The translations under genes were made by a program, and so were the position numbers. A stretch of 64,000 nt of DNA from Acidobacteriota bacterium (lineage in GTDB: Bacteria; Acidobacteriota; Terriglobia; Bryobacterales; Bryobacteraceae): NCBI GenBank assembly GCA_003223115.1, contig QHXW01000225.1, forward strand, positions 19,114 through 83,113, written 5' to 3'. The notes beneath the pieces were generated by a model. The model ran no database searches. It worked only from the letters and a program-made list of their open reading frames with translations, and was not told the DNA's origin. Below are positions 17,629 through 28,000 of this stretch, in pieces (position 1 is the stretch's first letter; each line of letters begins with the position of its first letter).

Positions 17629-18864
17629 ATGACTCCTCATATGAGTCGTCGCAATTTGCTGCGGCTGGCTTTGACGCTCCCCGCAGGTCCGTGGCTGGCG
17701 CATTACACAGCACTGGCGACACCTTACCGGAACAAGGTCAGGATCACCGGCATCAAAGCCATGGGAATCAAGACTGCCACGGGCAATTGCCTCATTCGCG
17801 TCGACACCGACGCCGGTCTGACGGGCTATGGAGAAGCAGGAGCCACGGGGGCGATGGCGCGCGCGCGCATCAAAACAATGGAGACGCTGTTGGTGGGTAA
17901 AGACCCTCTTGCCATCGAGCAGCACTTCCACAACATGACTTCGCTGATGCACACTTACATGGCGCACATCCCGACCATCAGCGGTATCGATCTCGCCTTG
18001 TGGGATCTCGCTGGAAAGATTACGGGCCTGCCGGTCTGCGTGCTGCTGGGCGGACCGTTTCGCGATTCCATACAGATGTACTCGCACGGCAACAACGTGG
18101 ACATGCTCGATCCGGGATCGTGCCGCGAGTGGGCCCAGCGCATCAAGCAACAGCCCGAAGGCTTCACTGCATTCAAGATCGGCATTGATACGGCGCTTGG
18201 AATTCCGCCTGCACGCTATACATCGACGCTGGATAAAGCTCAGTTGCGAACCGTGTCCCGCGCGTACACTAACGTGCGAGAGGCCTTGGGCCCCGACATC
18301 GAGATTGCGGTGCACTGCCACAACGAGTTCGACACGCCCAGTGCGATCGGCGTCGCGAAAGCCGTGGAGCCGATGGATCCGCTGTTCCTAGAAGATCCTC
18401 TCAACGTGCCGTATTCAGAAGGTTGGGTGGCGGTCAAACGTTCCGCGCGCATTCCAATCCTGACCGGCGAAAAGCTGGAGATGGTGCGAGGGTTCAGGCC
18501 ATTCCTGGACAATCAGGCGGTGGACATTATTCATCCCGACCTGGCTTTTGCCGGCGGCATCACCGGAACACGAAAAATCGCCGATTACGCGCAGCTCACC
18601 AGAACGCCGGTGGCGCTGCACAATGTGGGCACGCTGGTGTTGACGTACGCCTCCGCGCATTTTGGCACTTCGATCCAGAATTTCTACCGTTCCGAAAGCG
18701 CGCTGGGGCGGCCTACCAGGCAGGTGGAAGATATGGCGTCCTCGAATCCGCCCGAGGTAAAGAACAGCAAGCTCAAAGTACCGATGGAACCCGGGCTTGG
18801 AGTGGATCTCAACCCAGACTTCCTGCGCCGGAACCTGGCAGACGGCGAGGAGTGGTGGGGATGA
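17629..18864 (+). CDS. Enolase-superfamily sugar-acid dehydratase (mandelate racemase/galactonate dehydratase-like)
   Basis: The N-terminus MSRRNLLRLALTLPAGPWL resembles a twin-arginine signal (ATG 17641 is an alternative start). The capping domain is followed by a barrel with ISGIDLALWDLAGKITGLPV, AFKIGID, the metal-ligand region EIAVHCHNEFDTPSAI, PLFLEDPL, ILTGEKLEM and the histidine strand TPVALHNVGT. Such enzymes abstract a proton next to a carboxylate and usually dehydrate aldonates or aldarates to 2-keto-3-deoxy acids. Length 411 is normal. The preceding lactonase fits a path lactone to acid to keto-deoxy acid. Export of an enolase-type enzyme is unusual but occurs in this phylum by inference. 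Confidence 0.85.
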   Translation: MTPHMSRRNLLRLALTLPAGPWLAHYTALATPYRNKVRITGIKAMGIKTATGNCLIRVDTDAGLTGYGEAGATGAMARARIKTMETLLVGKDPLAIEQHFHNMTSLMHTYMAHIPTISGIDLALWDLAGKITGLPVCVLLGGPFRDSIQMYSHGNNVDMLDPGSCREWAQRIKQQPEGFTAFKIGIDTALGIPPARYTSTLDKAQLRTVSRAYTNVREALGPDIEIAVHCHNEFDTPSAIGVAKAVEPMDPLFLEDPLNVPYSEGWVAVKRSARIPILTGEKLEMVRGFRPFLDNQAVDIIHPDLAFAGGITGTRKIADYAQLTRTPVALHNVGTLVLTYASAHFGTSIQNFYRSESALGRPTRQVEDMASSNPPEVKNSKLKVPMEPGLGVDLNPDFLRRNLADGEEWWG

Positions 18865-18936
18865 GGGCGCGCTCCGTCGACCGGTGACGGCGGAAACGAT
18901 CGGAAAAAATATCGCTCGCTGACGGTCGCGGTCAGA

Positions 18937-19052
18937 CCGCCGGAAGCCCGGATAAGGCGCGGGTTCCAGACGCCGATCCCACTTGACAGGCAAGACGCAG
19001 ACCGGCGAAGGCCCGGATAAACGCGGATTCCAGGAAAGCCGGCCCCACTGGG
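18937..19052 (+). repeat. Two tandem copies of the GC-rich dispersed repeat
   Basis: Copies at 18937-18985 and 19001-19052 share CCGG, GAAG(G)CCCGGATAA, CGCGG, TTCCAG and a terminal CCCACT. The copy at 582-626 has the same block order. They occupy most of the 455-base gap after the dehydratase gene. The rest of that gap shows no gene. Confidence 0.6.
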
Positions 19053-19319
19053 CGAAACAGCGCAGGCGGCGGGATCTCGCTGAATGGTCTCACTGCAACG
19101 AAATCGCGGCACGTACCACCCAACATTTTCGTCAACTCAGTCATAATGGCGGTCTATGCGGCACCTGTTCGCATTATTGGCCGGGGCATGAAGTCACTTT
19201 TCCTTTAAGCCGTTTCAATTTTGGAAGATTCAGTACGTTTTCCGGATTTTCACCAAGCGTGAATTGTGACGCTCTGGCGGGCCGCGGCGTACTCTCGAAG
19301 AGGCCGTGGTGAGAGCGCG

Positions 19320-19954
19320 ATGAAAGTTCTTATTTTGGTACTGGCGCCCTTGTTTGTATGGGGCGGCCATGCACTCGCCTGGACTCCCGCCGCAGACAAT
19401 AGTCCGGATGACTCAAGCCATCGACATCCGGCGCCCGGAGCCTCCATTGTCCGCTTCGCGCAAGTGGATGACGGCGTGTACAGAGGCTCCAGGCCGAAAA
19501 ATGACGCGGATTTCAAATTTCTTCAATCCAAACACATCAAATGTATTCTGGAGCTGAAGTTTCATCCTTCCTGGATCGATCGGAAAAACGAAAAGCCAAT
19601 CATTACGCCATCATTTTTTAAAACAGCCCTGATGAATGCCTCCCGAGTGCGCCGTCGGAAAAGCACGTGGTTCAGATCATGCATATTTTGAGGGACAAAC
19701 GCTATCTGCCGATCTATTTTCACTGCGATATCGGCCGGGATCGCACCAGCTTGATCGCTGGACTGTACCAGATTTATTTCCGGGAAATGTCGCCTCAGGA
19801 AGCCTGGCGGGACATGACACATTTTGGTTTCAAGGACTCCTGGACACTTCGCGGTCTGAAACGCTATTTTGAAAAGCACGAGCGGCGGCCGCGGTCCCTG
19901 GACACAGAGCCATTGAAAACCCTCGAGCTTTCCTTTATGTGGAATCACCCTAAG
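19320..19954 (+). pseudogene. Exported tyrosine/dual-specificity phosphatase-like protein, frameshifted
   Basis: ATG 19320 starts a signal peptide (MKVLILVLAPLFVWGGHALA), then FAQVDDGVYRGSRP and CILELKF, as in DSP-type phosphatases. After a one-base loss at about 19642 (GTGCGCC where GTGGCGCC fits), the frame continues with SEKHVVQIMHILRDKRYLPIY and the active-site signature HCDIGRDRTS, a CX5R motif. It ends with REMSPQEAWRDMTHFGF. No stop separates it from the following phospholipase region, so the two read as one frame. It would remove phosphate from phosphoproteins or phosphoinositides in the periplasm. Confidence 0.75.
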
Positions 19955-21261
19955 ATGCGGAGAAGGTCTTTCTACACGGCCCCGGCCATGCTGTGTATGG
20001 CGATTTTCTTTCATCCGGCGCTCGAGGGCTATTCCGTGCTCAGCCACGAGGCGCTGGTCGACGCGGTGTGGGACCCGCTAATCAAGCAGCTGTTGCTGCG
20101 CGCCTATCCGGACGCCTCGGAGGCAGATGTAGTCAAGGCCCATACTTACGCTTACGGGGGCAGCGTCATTCAGGATATGGGCTATTACCCGTTTGGCAAC
20201 CGTTACTTTAGCGACCTGGCCCATTATGTCCGCAGCGGCGATTTCATCAAATCTCTTTTTGACGAGGCGCAGGACATCGACGAATACGCTTTCGCATTGG
20301 GAACCCTGGCGCACTACGCCGCCGACAATTACGGTCACCCTCTGGCAGTGAATCTTTCGGTTCCTGAGATGTATCCCGAGCTCCGGAAGAAGTACGGAAA
20401 GTCCGTCACATTTGCGCAAGACCCGAAAGCGCACGTGATGGTCGAATTTTCATTCGACGTAGCGCAGGTGGCCGGAGGCGGTTACTTGCCGGGGACATAC
20501 CACAACTTCATCGGCTTCGAGGTCGCACAAAAGTCATTGGAGCGTGCTTTAAGAAAACGTATGGTCTGGAGTTCAAGGATCTTTTCTTGAGCGAAGATCT
20601 TGCCATTGGAACGTTCCGGCGCGGAGCCAGCGAGGTGATCCCACGGATGACTGCGATCGCATGGAAACAGAAGAAAAACGAGATCCAAAATTTGAACCCG
20701 GGCATGACGCGCAAGAAGTTCGTGTACACCCTGACGCGGTCCACTTACGAGAAGGAGTGGGGAGCGAAGTACAGGAGGTCGAGACTTTCTTTCCGGAGGT
20801 GGGGGGAAGGCGACGCGCAGATGGGAGTCCTTGCGCGATTTATGGTTTTCCTGTTTCAACTGCTGCCCAAGGTAGGTCCGCTGCAGACTCTCAATTTCAA
20901 GCCGCCGACACCGGCCGCTCAGGCGCTATTCGCGCAAAGTTTTCAAGCCACGCTCGACCAGTATCGAAGACTGCTGGATCACGTTCAGAAGAATCAGTTG
21001 CTGCTCGAAAACAAAGACCTCGACACCGGAAAGTCAACCAGGCCGGGCGACTATGAACTGGTGGACAAGACCTACACAAAGCTTCTTCACAAGCTGGCCG
21101 AAGATCATTTCCGCGGCGTGACGCCGGAGCTCAGAAATAATCTTGTGGCGTTCTACGACCTGGACGCACCGTTTGCAGCTAAGAAGGACGCGGCGGAGTG
21201 GCAAAAGACTTTGCATGAGCTCAAGCTGCTGGAAGGCACTCCCGCGCCGGCAACGAGGTGA
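19955..21261 (+). pseudogene. Zinc-dependent phospholipase C-like protein, frameshifted
   Basis: A possible start at 19955 gives a signal-like sequence (MRRRSFYTAPAMLCMAIFF), then YSVLSHEALVDAVWDPLI, ASEADVVKAHTYAYGGSVIQDMGYYPFG and FALGTLAHYAADNYGHP. These His/Asp-rich motifs match the zinc-dependent phospholipase C / S1-P1 nuclease fold. The frame breaks at about 20550 (TTT where TTTT fits). It continues as KKTYGLEFKDLFLSEDLA to the stop at 21261, with a long helical C-terminal domain. The phosphatase in front is in the same frame without a stop, suggesting either a fusion or a lost stop. Confidence 0.72.
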
Positions 21262-21349
21262 GCGGGATGCGCAACGACTGTGCGCGCAATTGTTGCGGTT
21301 CGTATTTCGAAACGAATCCGGCAGCAGCCCCCCTCTCCAGGGTCATCGA

Positions 21350-21716
21350 CCATGTAGGAGCGGCACAGCCGCCTCCGGCGAAAGACAACGAACGGGAGAT
21401 GCGCCAAGTCCCGCTGGATCCCTAGTCACGATACATTCGCACCCGGCCAGTTGTGCGGCAGCGGCGCTAACCGCGTCCTCGAAATCGGCAATGGCAATTC
21501 GAGCGCAAGTTGAATGACTGCGCCATCGACTGACGCGACGCCGAAAACCCTCAACATCGCGGCAACCGCGCGCTTCGCTTTGAGCGCGCCCAGCTGTCTT
21601 CGAATCAAATAATGAATTGTCGTTACCGCGTGAGCCGTAAGTAACCCGCGCGAGGAGCCTGCCTCGATGACGGCCCAAACGGCAGAACTAGCTTCCACAT
21701 AGGTTTTCCGGTCCAC
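21350..21716 (-). pseudogene. PIN-domain toxin remnant
   Basis: The minus strand encodes EASSAVWAVIEAGSSRGLL, TTIHYLIRRQLGALKAKRAVAAML and ALELPLP. After a shift at about 21491 (CC where CCC fits) it continues DFEDAVSAAAAQLAGCECIVTRD. These are the middle and end of a PIN (VapC-like) RNase. The N-terminal strand with the first catalytic aspartate is missing, and no antitoxin gene is seen. It lies directly after the TPR gene on the same strand. Confidence 0.65.
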
Positions 21717-21754
21717 GCGAAAAGAGTGTCATTCATCCGCTAGCGTCGACGTCT

Positions 21755-23113
21755 CTACTCGCGCGCCGGCGCGTGTTTCTCTACCGGTCCTGGCATGAGC
21801 GTGTTCTGCTTTTGCTGGGACAATTCGACCTGGTGTTTCCGTAGATCGGCCGCTCGCGCCGCGAATTTCTTTGCGTTTGATGCATCGCCCAGCTTGGCGT
21901 AAACCCGGCTGAGCTGGAAATGAGCGCCGAGGTGTTTCGGGTCCAACTCGATGGCGCGCTGCAGTTCTGCTCTCGCATCCTCCGTACGCCCCAGCTTGAA
22001 CAGCAGCTTGCCTGAATGAAAATGCGCTTCAGGCACGGCCGGACTTAGCTCACTCGAGCGGGAGAATGCTTCCGCCGCTTGGGAATCCCGATCGAGCCTC
22101 TCGAGCGCTAGGCCATAGAAGTATTCCAGCAGGAAATCCGCAGCCAGTTTTCCGCGGGCTTCCTCCAGGACGGCGACCGCTTCGGGGCCACGGCCGCTTT
22201 TCATGAACACTTTGGCGAGCGCGATGTAGCCCAACGGCACCTCAGGATGCATGGCGATGGCTTCGCGGAAGGAGCCTTCCGCCTTTTCGGGGTTGCCCTT
22301 CATCAGCTCTGTGGCTCCCAGCCGCAGGTGCAAGGCATAACTGTCTTGCGCCTTCTGCAATCCTTCTCGAACCGCCTTGATGGAGTCATCAAAACGATCC
22401 AGATCCAATAGCAGGCGCGTGTAATCCAGATAGCGATCCTGGTTGCCGGGATCGAGGCGCACGGCCCTGTCGTAGTTTTCGAGCGCGCGCGGAAGGTTGC
22501 CAGAAGACTCGTAGGCCAGGGCCAGTAGCGCGGCGGCATCCGCATCCGTTGGACGCTGGTGTGTCACGGATTCGAGCAGTTCCACGGCCTTGGGGAATTG
22601 CCGTGAAGCCAGGTACGCGCGACCGAGGCCGAGCGATACCTGCTGCTCGCGATCCACAAGCGACCGGGCTCTTTCCAAATGCGCGATCGCATCAGCCGCA
22701 CGCCCTTGCCGAAGATAAACCGTTCCGAGCCCGTAATGCGCGAACTCATCAGTTGGATTCAGCTTCAGGGCCGCTTGAAAGGACTGTTCGGCCTCCGCTT
22801 CCTGGCCCGACGTCCAGTAATTGAATCCAAGATTTTTGTGAGGGTCGGCAAGTTTCGGATTCAGCTCGACGGCCTTACGGAAGTCTTTGTTGGCTTCAGG
22901 GATACGGCCGAGCTTGGTGAGGGTGATGCCAAGAAGATTGTAAACCTGTGCCTGGGAGGGCAACGTGCGCTTTGCCGTTTCAAGCGCATCAAGAGCTTCT
23001 TGGTAGTGTTGCCGGCGGAGAAGCTCGAGTCCCCGCTCGAGCGCCGCGCGCCCATCCTCGGCAGACGAGGCCGCACTCAGAGCAAGCAGCAGGCAGATAA
23101 TTCTAGCGATCAA
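21755..23113 (-). CDS. Exported TPR-repeat protein
   Basis: A signal peptide (MIARIICLLLALSAASSA) precedes about 11-12 tandem 34-residue TPR units through residue 430, with recurrent A-x-x-x-F/L-G and DP/NP turns (ALKLNPTDEFAHYGLG, AVRLDPGNQDRYLDY, AIELDPKHLGAHFQLS). The start is TTG at 23113, overlapping the preceding TPR gene by 11 bases. TPR proteins scaffold other proteins; no enzyme domain is present. It is the last gene of the receptor-TPR-TPR group and so probably acts at the envelope with the receptor. Confidence 0.85.
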   Translation of the reverse strand: MIARIICLLLALSAASSAEDGRAALERGLELLRRQHYQEALDALETAKRTLPSQAQVYNLLGITLTKLGRIPEANKDFRKAVELNPKLADPHKNLGFNYWTSGQEAEAEQSFQAALKLNPTDEFAHYGLGTVYLRQGRAADAIAHLERARSLVDREQQVSLGLGRAYLASRQFPKAVELLESVTHQRPTDADAAALLALAYESSGNLPRALENYDRAVRLDPGNQDRYLDYTRLLLDLDRFDDSIKAVREGLQKAQDSYALHLRLGATELMKGNPEKAEGSFREAIAMHPEVPLGYIALAKVFMKSGRGPEAVAVLEEARGKLAADFLLEYFYGLALERLDRDSQAAEAFSRSSELSPAVPEAHFHSGKLLFKLGRTEDARAELQRAIELDPKHLGAHFQLSRVYAKLGDASNAKKFAARAADLRKHQVELSQQKQNTLMPGPVEKHAPARE

Positions 23114-25058
23114 GCTGCCGTACCCGTTCGGCTCTGTCCTGGGCCTGCTTCAGCTTTGCCGCTTTAATGCGCGCCACCGTGGCAAGCGCTTCCTCGGCTT
23201 CGCGGGTTCGGCCAAGTTGCCGGTAGGTGCGGGCCAGCAGGTAATGGGTCGAGCCGTCGCCATCCGCGGCGGCGGCCTTCTGCAGTTCCGCCTCGGCCTT
23301 GTTGTACTGTCCAACGCCGTAATAGGCCTTGCCGAGGCGCCGGTGGGCTTCCGTGAGACGGGGCTGCACCTGCAAAGCGCGCTCGAGCAGCGGAACAGCT
23401 TTTTCCGGTTGATCCTGATTGACGTAGATGCCGCCCAGATCCGTGTTGGCGTCGGGATCGAATGGATTAATCCCCAGCTCCTTTTGGAACTCGAGCGCCG
23501 CTTCCTCGAGGCGCAGATTTTTCAGATGCACGCGCCCAATCCCGAGATGTAAACCCGGCAGGGAGGACCGAGCCACGAGGGCCGCGCGATATTCGGTGAT
23601 TGCCTTGTCATCCTGATTTTTCGCTTCGTAGGCTTGGGCTAGTAACTGATGGGTACGATAGGAATCCGGCTGGAGCGTGATGATGCGCTCGAAGGTTGCC
23701 AGCGAGAGATCCCGATAAGATTTCCCCAGCCAGAGGTGCGCCGAGACGTGTTTCGGATCCCGTTCGAGCACACGACGCAGCTCTCGCGCAGCCTGGGCCG
23801 GCTGGTGGGTTTCCAGATAAGATTGCGCCAAGGCAAACCGCGCTTCCACGTCCTGCGGCTGAGCCTTGAGATGGCGGCTCAGGCCACCGATGGCCGCTTC
23901 GTACTGGCGCTTCCGCACGCTCTCGAGGGAGGCACTCCGTGAGGCTGGCTCAGGTATGGCGGACGGCGCCGGCAAGCGCATGGTTTCGAGTTGCTTCTGT
24001 GCCTCTGCGGACTCGCCGATTCTGGTGTACGCCAGCGCGAGCCCGAGCGTTTCCGCAGGCTCCGGCCTAGCTGCCGGCTTGCTCCATTCCTCGATGGCAG
24101 CCTGATAGCGCGCACGAAGCGTATCTGGCAGGCTTTCCGTGGGCGTGCCGGCGGATTCCACGCAAGCGATTGCCTGGTCCGGCCGAATGTTGCGGGCGCT
24201 ACGCAGCTGCACGAGAGCCTCGGGCAGCCTGCCTTCCATCAGGAACCCTTCCGCAAGACCGCAGTAGGCTTCGACGGAATAGGAGTCGGCGCGCAATTCT
24301 GCCTCAAACTGCTCGACCCCTTCCTCGACTTTCCCCTGGCGCAACAGAATGGTTCCAAGGCCGAGGTGGGTACCAGCCGGCGGCGAACCCTGTTCCAGCA
24401 GCTTCCGGTAGTAAATCTCGGAGGCCATCAACTCCTGTTGGGAGAGGAAGCTTTCAGCGAGAAGGAGCCGGCGCTCGACCGAAGCCGGCGCCAAGTCCTT
24501 TACTTGCTCGGACTCTTCGCGCGAGGCTTTCTGGTACGCTTCGCCCAGCAACTGCAGAATATCCACGTCGTCGCGAAGAGTTTCCGCAGCCTTCTCAAGC
24601 TCAAGAACGGCTCGGGCCGGCTTGCCGAACTCGATTAGCGCCGTCCCCAGCCAGAATCGCGCCTGTTTGTTTGCGGGCTGCTCGGCGGCGGCCGTGGTCA
24701 GGAAGGGAACGGCCTCCACGGGGCGGCCTAGTTTGCAATAGTTGATTCCCTGAAACAACATTGCCGCGAACTGGCCGGGCTTCACCTTGAGGCTTTTGGC
24801 GAGAGCGTTAGCCGACTGGTCAAACTTATTCTGTGCGTGCAAGACCAGCCCGAGATTCATGCGGATTTCAGCGAAGTCAGGTTTGAGCGCCAGGATGGCA
24901 CGGTATTCGCGAGCGGCCGTATCCAGGTCGCCGGATCGTTGGGCGCTCTGGGCCGCAATAAAGTGCTCCTGGATCTGTGAATCGACGTCCGGCTGCTGCG
25001 CCGCGGCACGATAAAGGAAGACAAACAGACACGCGCTGCGCAACAGAATCCCACTCAT
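23103..25058 (-). CDS. Large exported TPR-repeat protein
   Basis: ATG 25058 (one codon after a TTG) begins MSGILLRSACLFVFLYRAAAQQP, a signal peptide. Some 16-18 TPR units follow over 620 residues (for example AILALKPDFAEIRMNLGLVL, VLERDPKHVSAHLWLGKSY, ALQVQPRLTEAHRRLGKAYY). A central Pro/Ala-rich break lies at about 315-375. It begins 30 bases after the TonB-dependent receptor stop and overlaps the next TPR gene, indicating one operon. It is probably a periplasmic or outer-membrane-associated scaffold. Confidence 0.86.
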   Translation of the reverse strand: MSGILLRSACLFVFLYRAAAQQPDVDSQIQEHFIAAQSAQRSGDLDTAAREYRAILALKPDFAEIRMNLGLVLHAQNKFDQSANALAKSLKVKPGQFAAMLFQGINYCKLGRPVEAVPFLTTAAAEQPANKQARFWLGTALIEFGKPARAVLELEKAAETLRDDVDILQLLGEAYQKASREESEQVKDLAPASVERRLLLAESFLSQQELMASEIYYRKLLEQGSPPAGTHLGLGTILLRQGKVEEGVEQFEAELRADSYSVEAYCGLAEGFLMEGRLPEALVQLRSARNIRPDQAIACVESAGTPTESLPDTLRARYQAAIEEWSKPAARPEPAETLGLALAYTRIGESAEAQKQLETMRLPAPSAIPEPASRSASLESVRKRQYEAAIGGLSRHLKAQPQDVEARFALAQSYLETHQPAQAARELRRVLERDPKHVSAHLWLGKSYRDLSLATFERIITLQPDSYRTHQLLAQAYEAKNQDDKAITEYRAALVARSSLPGLHLGIGRVHLKNLRLEEAALEFQKELGINPFDPDANTDLGGIYVNQDQPEKAVPLLERALQVQPRLTEAHRRLGKAYYGVGQYNKAEAELQKAAAADGDGSTHYLLARTYRQLGRTREAEEALATVARIKAAKLKQAQDRAERVRQLDR

Positions 25059-25088
25059 CAAGAACTCATTCTAAATAAAAAACAGATG

Positions 25089-28000
25089 TCAGAATTCGAC
25101 CTTGGCGCCGAGTTGTATGTGTCTCGGCGGGTAAAAGCTGCTGCTGATAATCCCGAAACCGGCTGGATTGGATGTGTCAGCGGCGGGATAGACCGAAAAC
25201 GTCGTGTGATTGAATACATTGAAGAACTCGCCGCGGATGATGAAGCTTACGCGTTCATGAATGGTGGTTCGCTTTTGAAGCGTGAGACTTTCATCGTTTC
25301 GCTTGGGGGTGCGAACTCCTGGAATTGCAATAGGGGCGGTGCCGAAGCTGAAATTGGGCGGCGTCGCGAACGCAGCCGGATTGAGGTAGCGGTCCACACT
25401 GGGATCAAAGTGCCCGCTAAAGCCCTTGAGCTTTTGGCCGGGAACTAGGTTGGGCCGGAGGCAGTCGAACCAGTCGTCCTTGCCGTACAAGCCGGTATTG
25501 ACTCCGCAGGAAATCGCGCCGACCGGGATGCCGCTTTGGTATCGCTGGATAGCCCCAATACTCCAGCCGCCGAAAATCACGTTCGACGGTCCGCCAGCGC
25601 TCATCAGCCTCTTGCCCTTGCCAAGCGGCAACTCATACGTGTAGCTGAGAACCAGGGCGTGCGGAGTATCGAGCTGGCTGAGTGTCTTTTCCACCTTGCG
25701 GTTGTAATTATCCTGAGCCAAGAAGGCGCCACTGCCGAAGAATCCGGAACCACCCAATGCATCCGACTCGGAGTTGGTCAGGTTCTTGGACCACGTGTAA
25801 CTCACTAGGAAAGTCAGGCCGGCTGAGAAGCGTTTTTCTACTTTGGTCTGAAGCGAGTGATACGTGAATGAACCCGACTTGTCGGGTGTGAAGGAGTAAT
25901 CGTTGATATCGAAGTGTCCCACTTGCGGGTAGGGGCGCAGAGCGCGGCCCACGGTTGCGCCATTGGCTCCGGTACCCCACAGGTTCACGAAACTCGAGAA
26001 CGGCAGCGGGACAGGATCCTTGCCGGCGCAGCGGGGATCGGTTGCCTGTTGCGTGATGATGACGGCCAGGCAGGAGCCATAGCTCAAGTATTTCGGATCC
26101 GCCTGGTTCGGGTGTTGCAGTGTCGAAGTGAGATGATCGCCTTTCGAGGCGACGTATCCGATGTCGAACAGGATGTCTTTCGCGAGCTGCCGCTGGATGT
26201 CCAGAGTCCAGTTCTGGACCATCCCAGGCCGGCCGCCGCTGCGATCGAGGAATGCAATGTGACTCTGGCCATTCTGCCCGGAGGGATCGAGGTTTGCCGA
26301 GTAGGATGGGAAGCCGTCATCCCAATTAAAGTTCGAAGGAGATGCTTGCGCCGCGAAGCCGATGGTGTCCTCGCCGGCATATCCGGACTCTTTCAAGGGC
26401 GTATAGGAGATGCCGTACCCGCCGCGCACCACGGTCTTGGGATTCACCGAATAAGCAAACCCAAAGCGCGGGCCGAAGGACTTGAAGAAGGTGTCCTGCG
26501 GGTGCCGCCGGCCATTGCGTCCCGGTCCTTTACCGAAATAGACGTACGCTCCCAACCTGCCATCCGCGCCGGGATTGGGAATGCTGGTATCGAACCCGGA
26601 TAGACGGTCGTGCGCTTCCGCCACGGTGTAGGGAATTTCGTAGCGCATGCCGTAGTTCAGCGTCAGCTTGGGAGTGACCTTGAAATCATCCTGCGCGTAA
26701 AAAGCGTAGTAGTTCCACTGGTTCCGGACGTTGATGCCGACGCGCAGGTTGGAGCTCTTCACCTGGCCGAGCAGGAAACTGGCCCAGGCGTGCCCACCAG
26801 GACTGGTGACATTGGCTGGATCGGAGGTGGTCTGCGGGTTGAATTCGAACAGGCCGGAACCGTTCTCGCGGCGAGCGACATTGAATTGCTGGCGGCGTGT
26901 TTCAGCGCCAAACTTCAGGCTATGCCGTCCGTGCACCCAGGAAACGTCTTCGTTGAGCTGCGTGGATTGGTTTACAAAGCGTGAAAATTCCGAGCCGCGC
27001 GAGAGGAATGAAGTGCCGGTCCAGCCGATGCCGGGAAAAGTCAGGTCTGGCACGTTCTTGAGGCCCAGAGCGCTCGGTTGATATTGCGGCAAGCCCGCGG
27101 TGTTCACGTTGCGCGCATCCGGACTTCGTGACAAGCCATAGTTAAAGTGATTCAGGAGATTCGGTTTGAAGATGTAGTCGTGACTCAAACGGATGTAGGT
27201 GGTCGACGTTCCACCGGTATCGGAGTAGATAGGGCCGAGGCTGCTGGTATTGTTCGAGTTCCTGGGCCCGCGCGTGATGCTGCCCGCTATCTTTTGCTTG
27301 TCCGATACATTCACATCACCTTTTTCTGTGTAGAAGTACGCATTCACGGGACTCCTAGTGATGTTCTGGGCGTTGTTCAACAGCGCGTCGGAGCCTTTCG
27401 GCAGCAACGCCATGACATTTTTAGAAACTGCGCTGAACCTCGCCTCCGGTATCTGGTTGTTGGAAAACGGAACGCAAGTGCCCTGAATGCATGTTGCCGG
27501 GTCATAGATAACGGTGCCCGGCAGCAAGGCCGAGAGATCGCCGCGTTTGAAAGCTTCGGTAGGCACTGTAACCAACGCGAACCCGGCGCCGGGATATCTG
27601 TACTTTTCGAGCGATGACATCCAGAACAACTTGTTCCTGCCGTCATAGATCTTGGGGATATAGACCGGACCCGAGGCGACAAAGCCGTAGTCGTGCTGGT
27701 TTTTCGAGCGATTATCGTGGCCGGCGAGGTTGGAGAAAAAGTCGTTGGCATCCAGGGCCTTGTTGCGCAGGAACTCGTAGCCGGTGCCGTGGATGGTGTT
27801 CGTGCCCGATTTCATGACCAGGTTAACGATGCCCGATGATGTTCGTCCATACTCGGCCGCGAACCCGTTGGTTTGCACGCGGAATTCCTGGACTGCCTCG
27901 ACCGAAACGCCGTAGTTAAAGGCCGGGATGCTGGGACGCGTGAGCTGGATGGTCGCGCCGTCCACAAAAATGTCGGTGCCGTACCACTGGCCGCCGTTGA

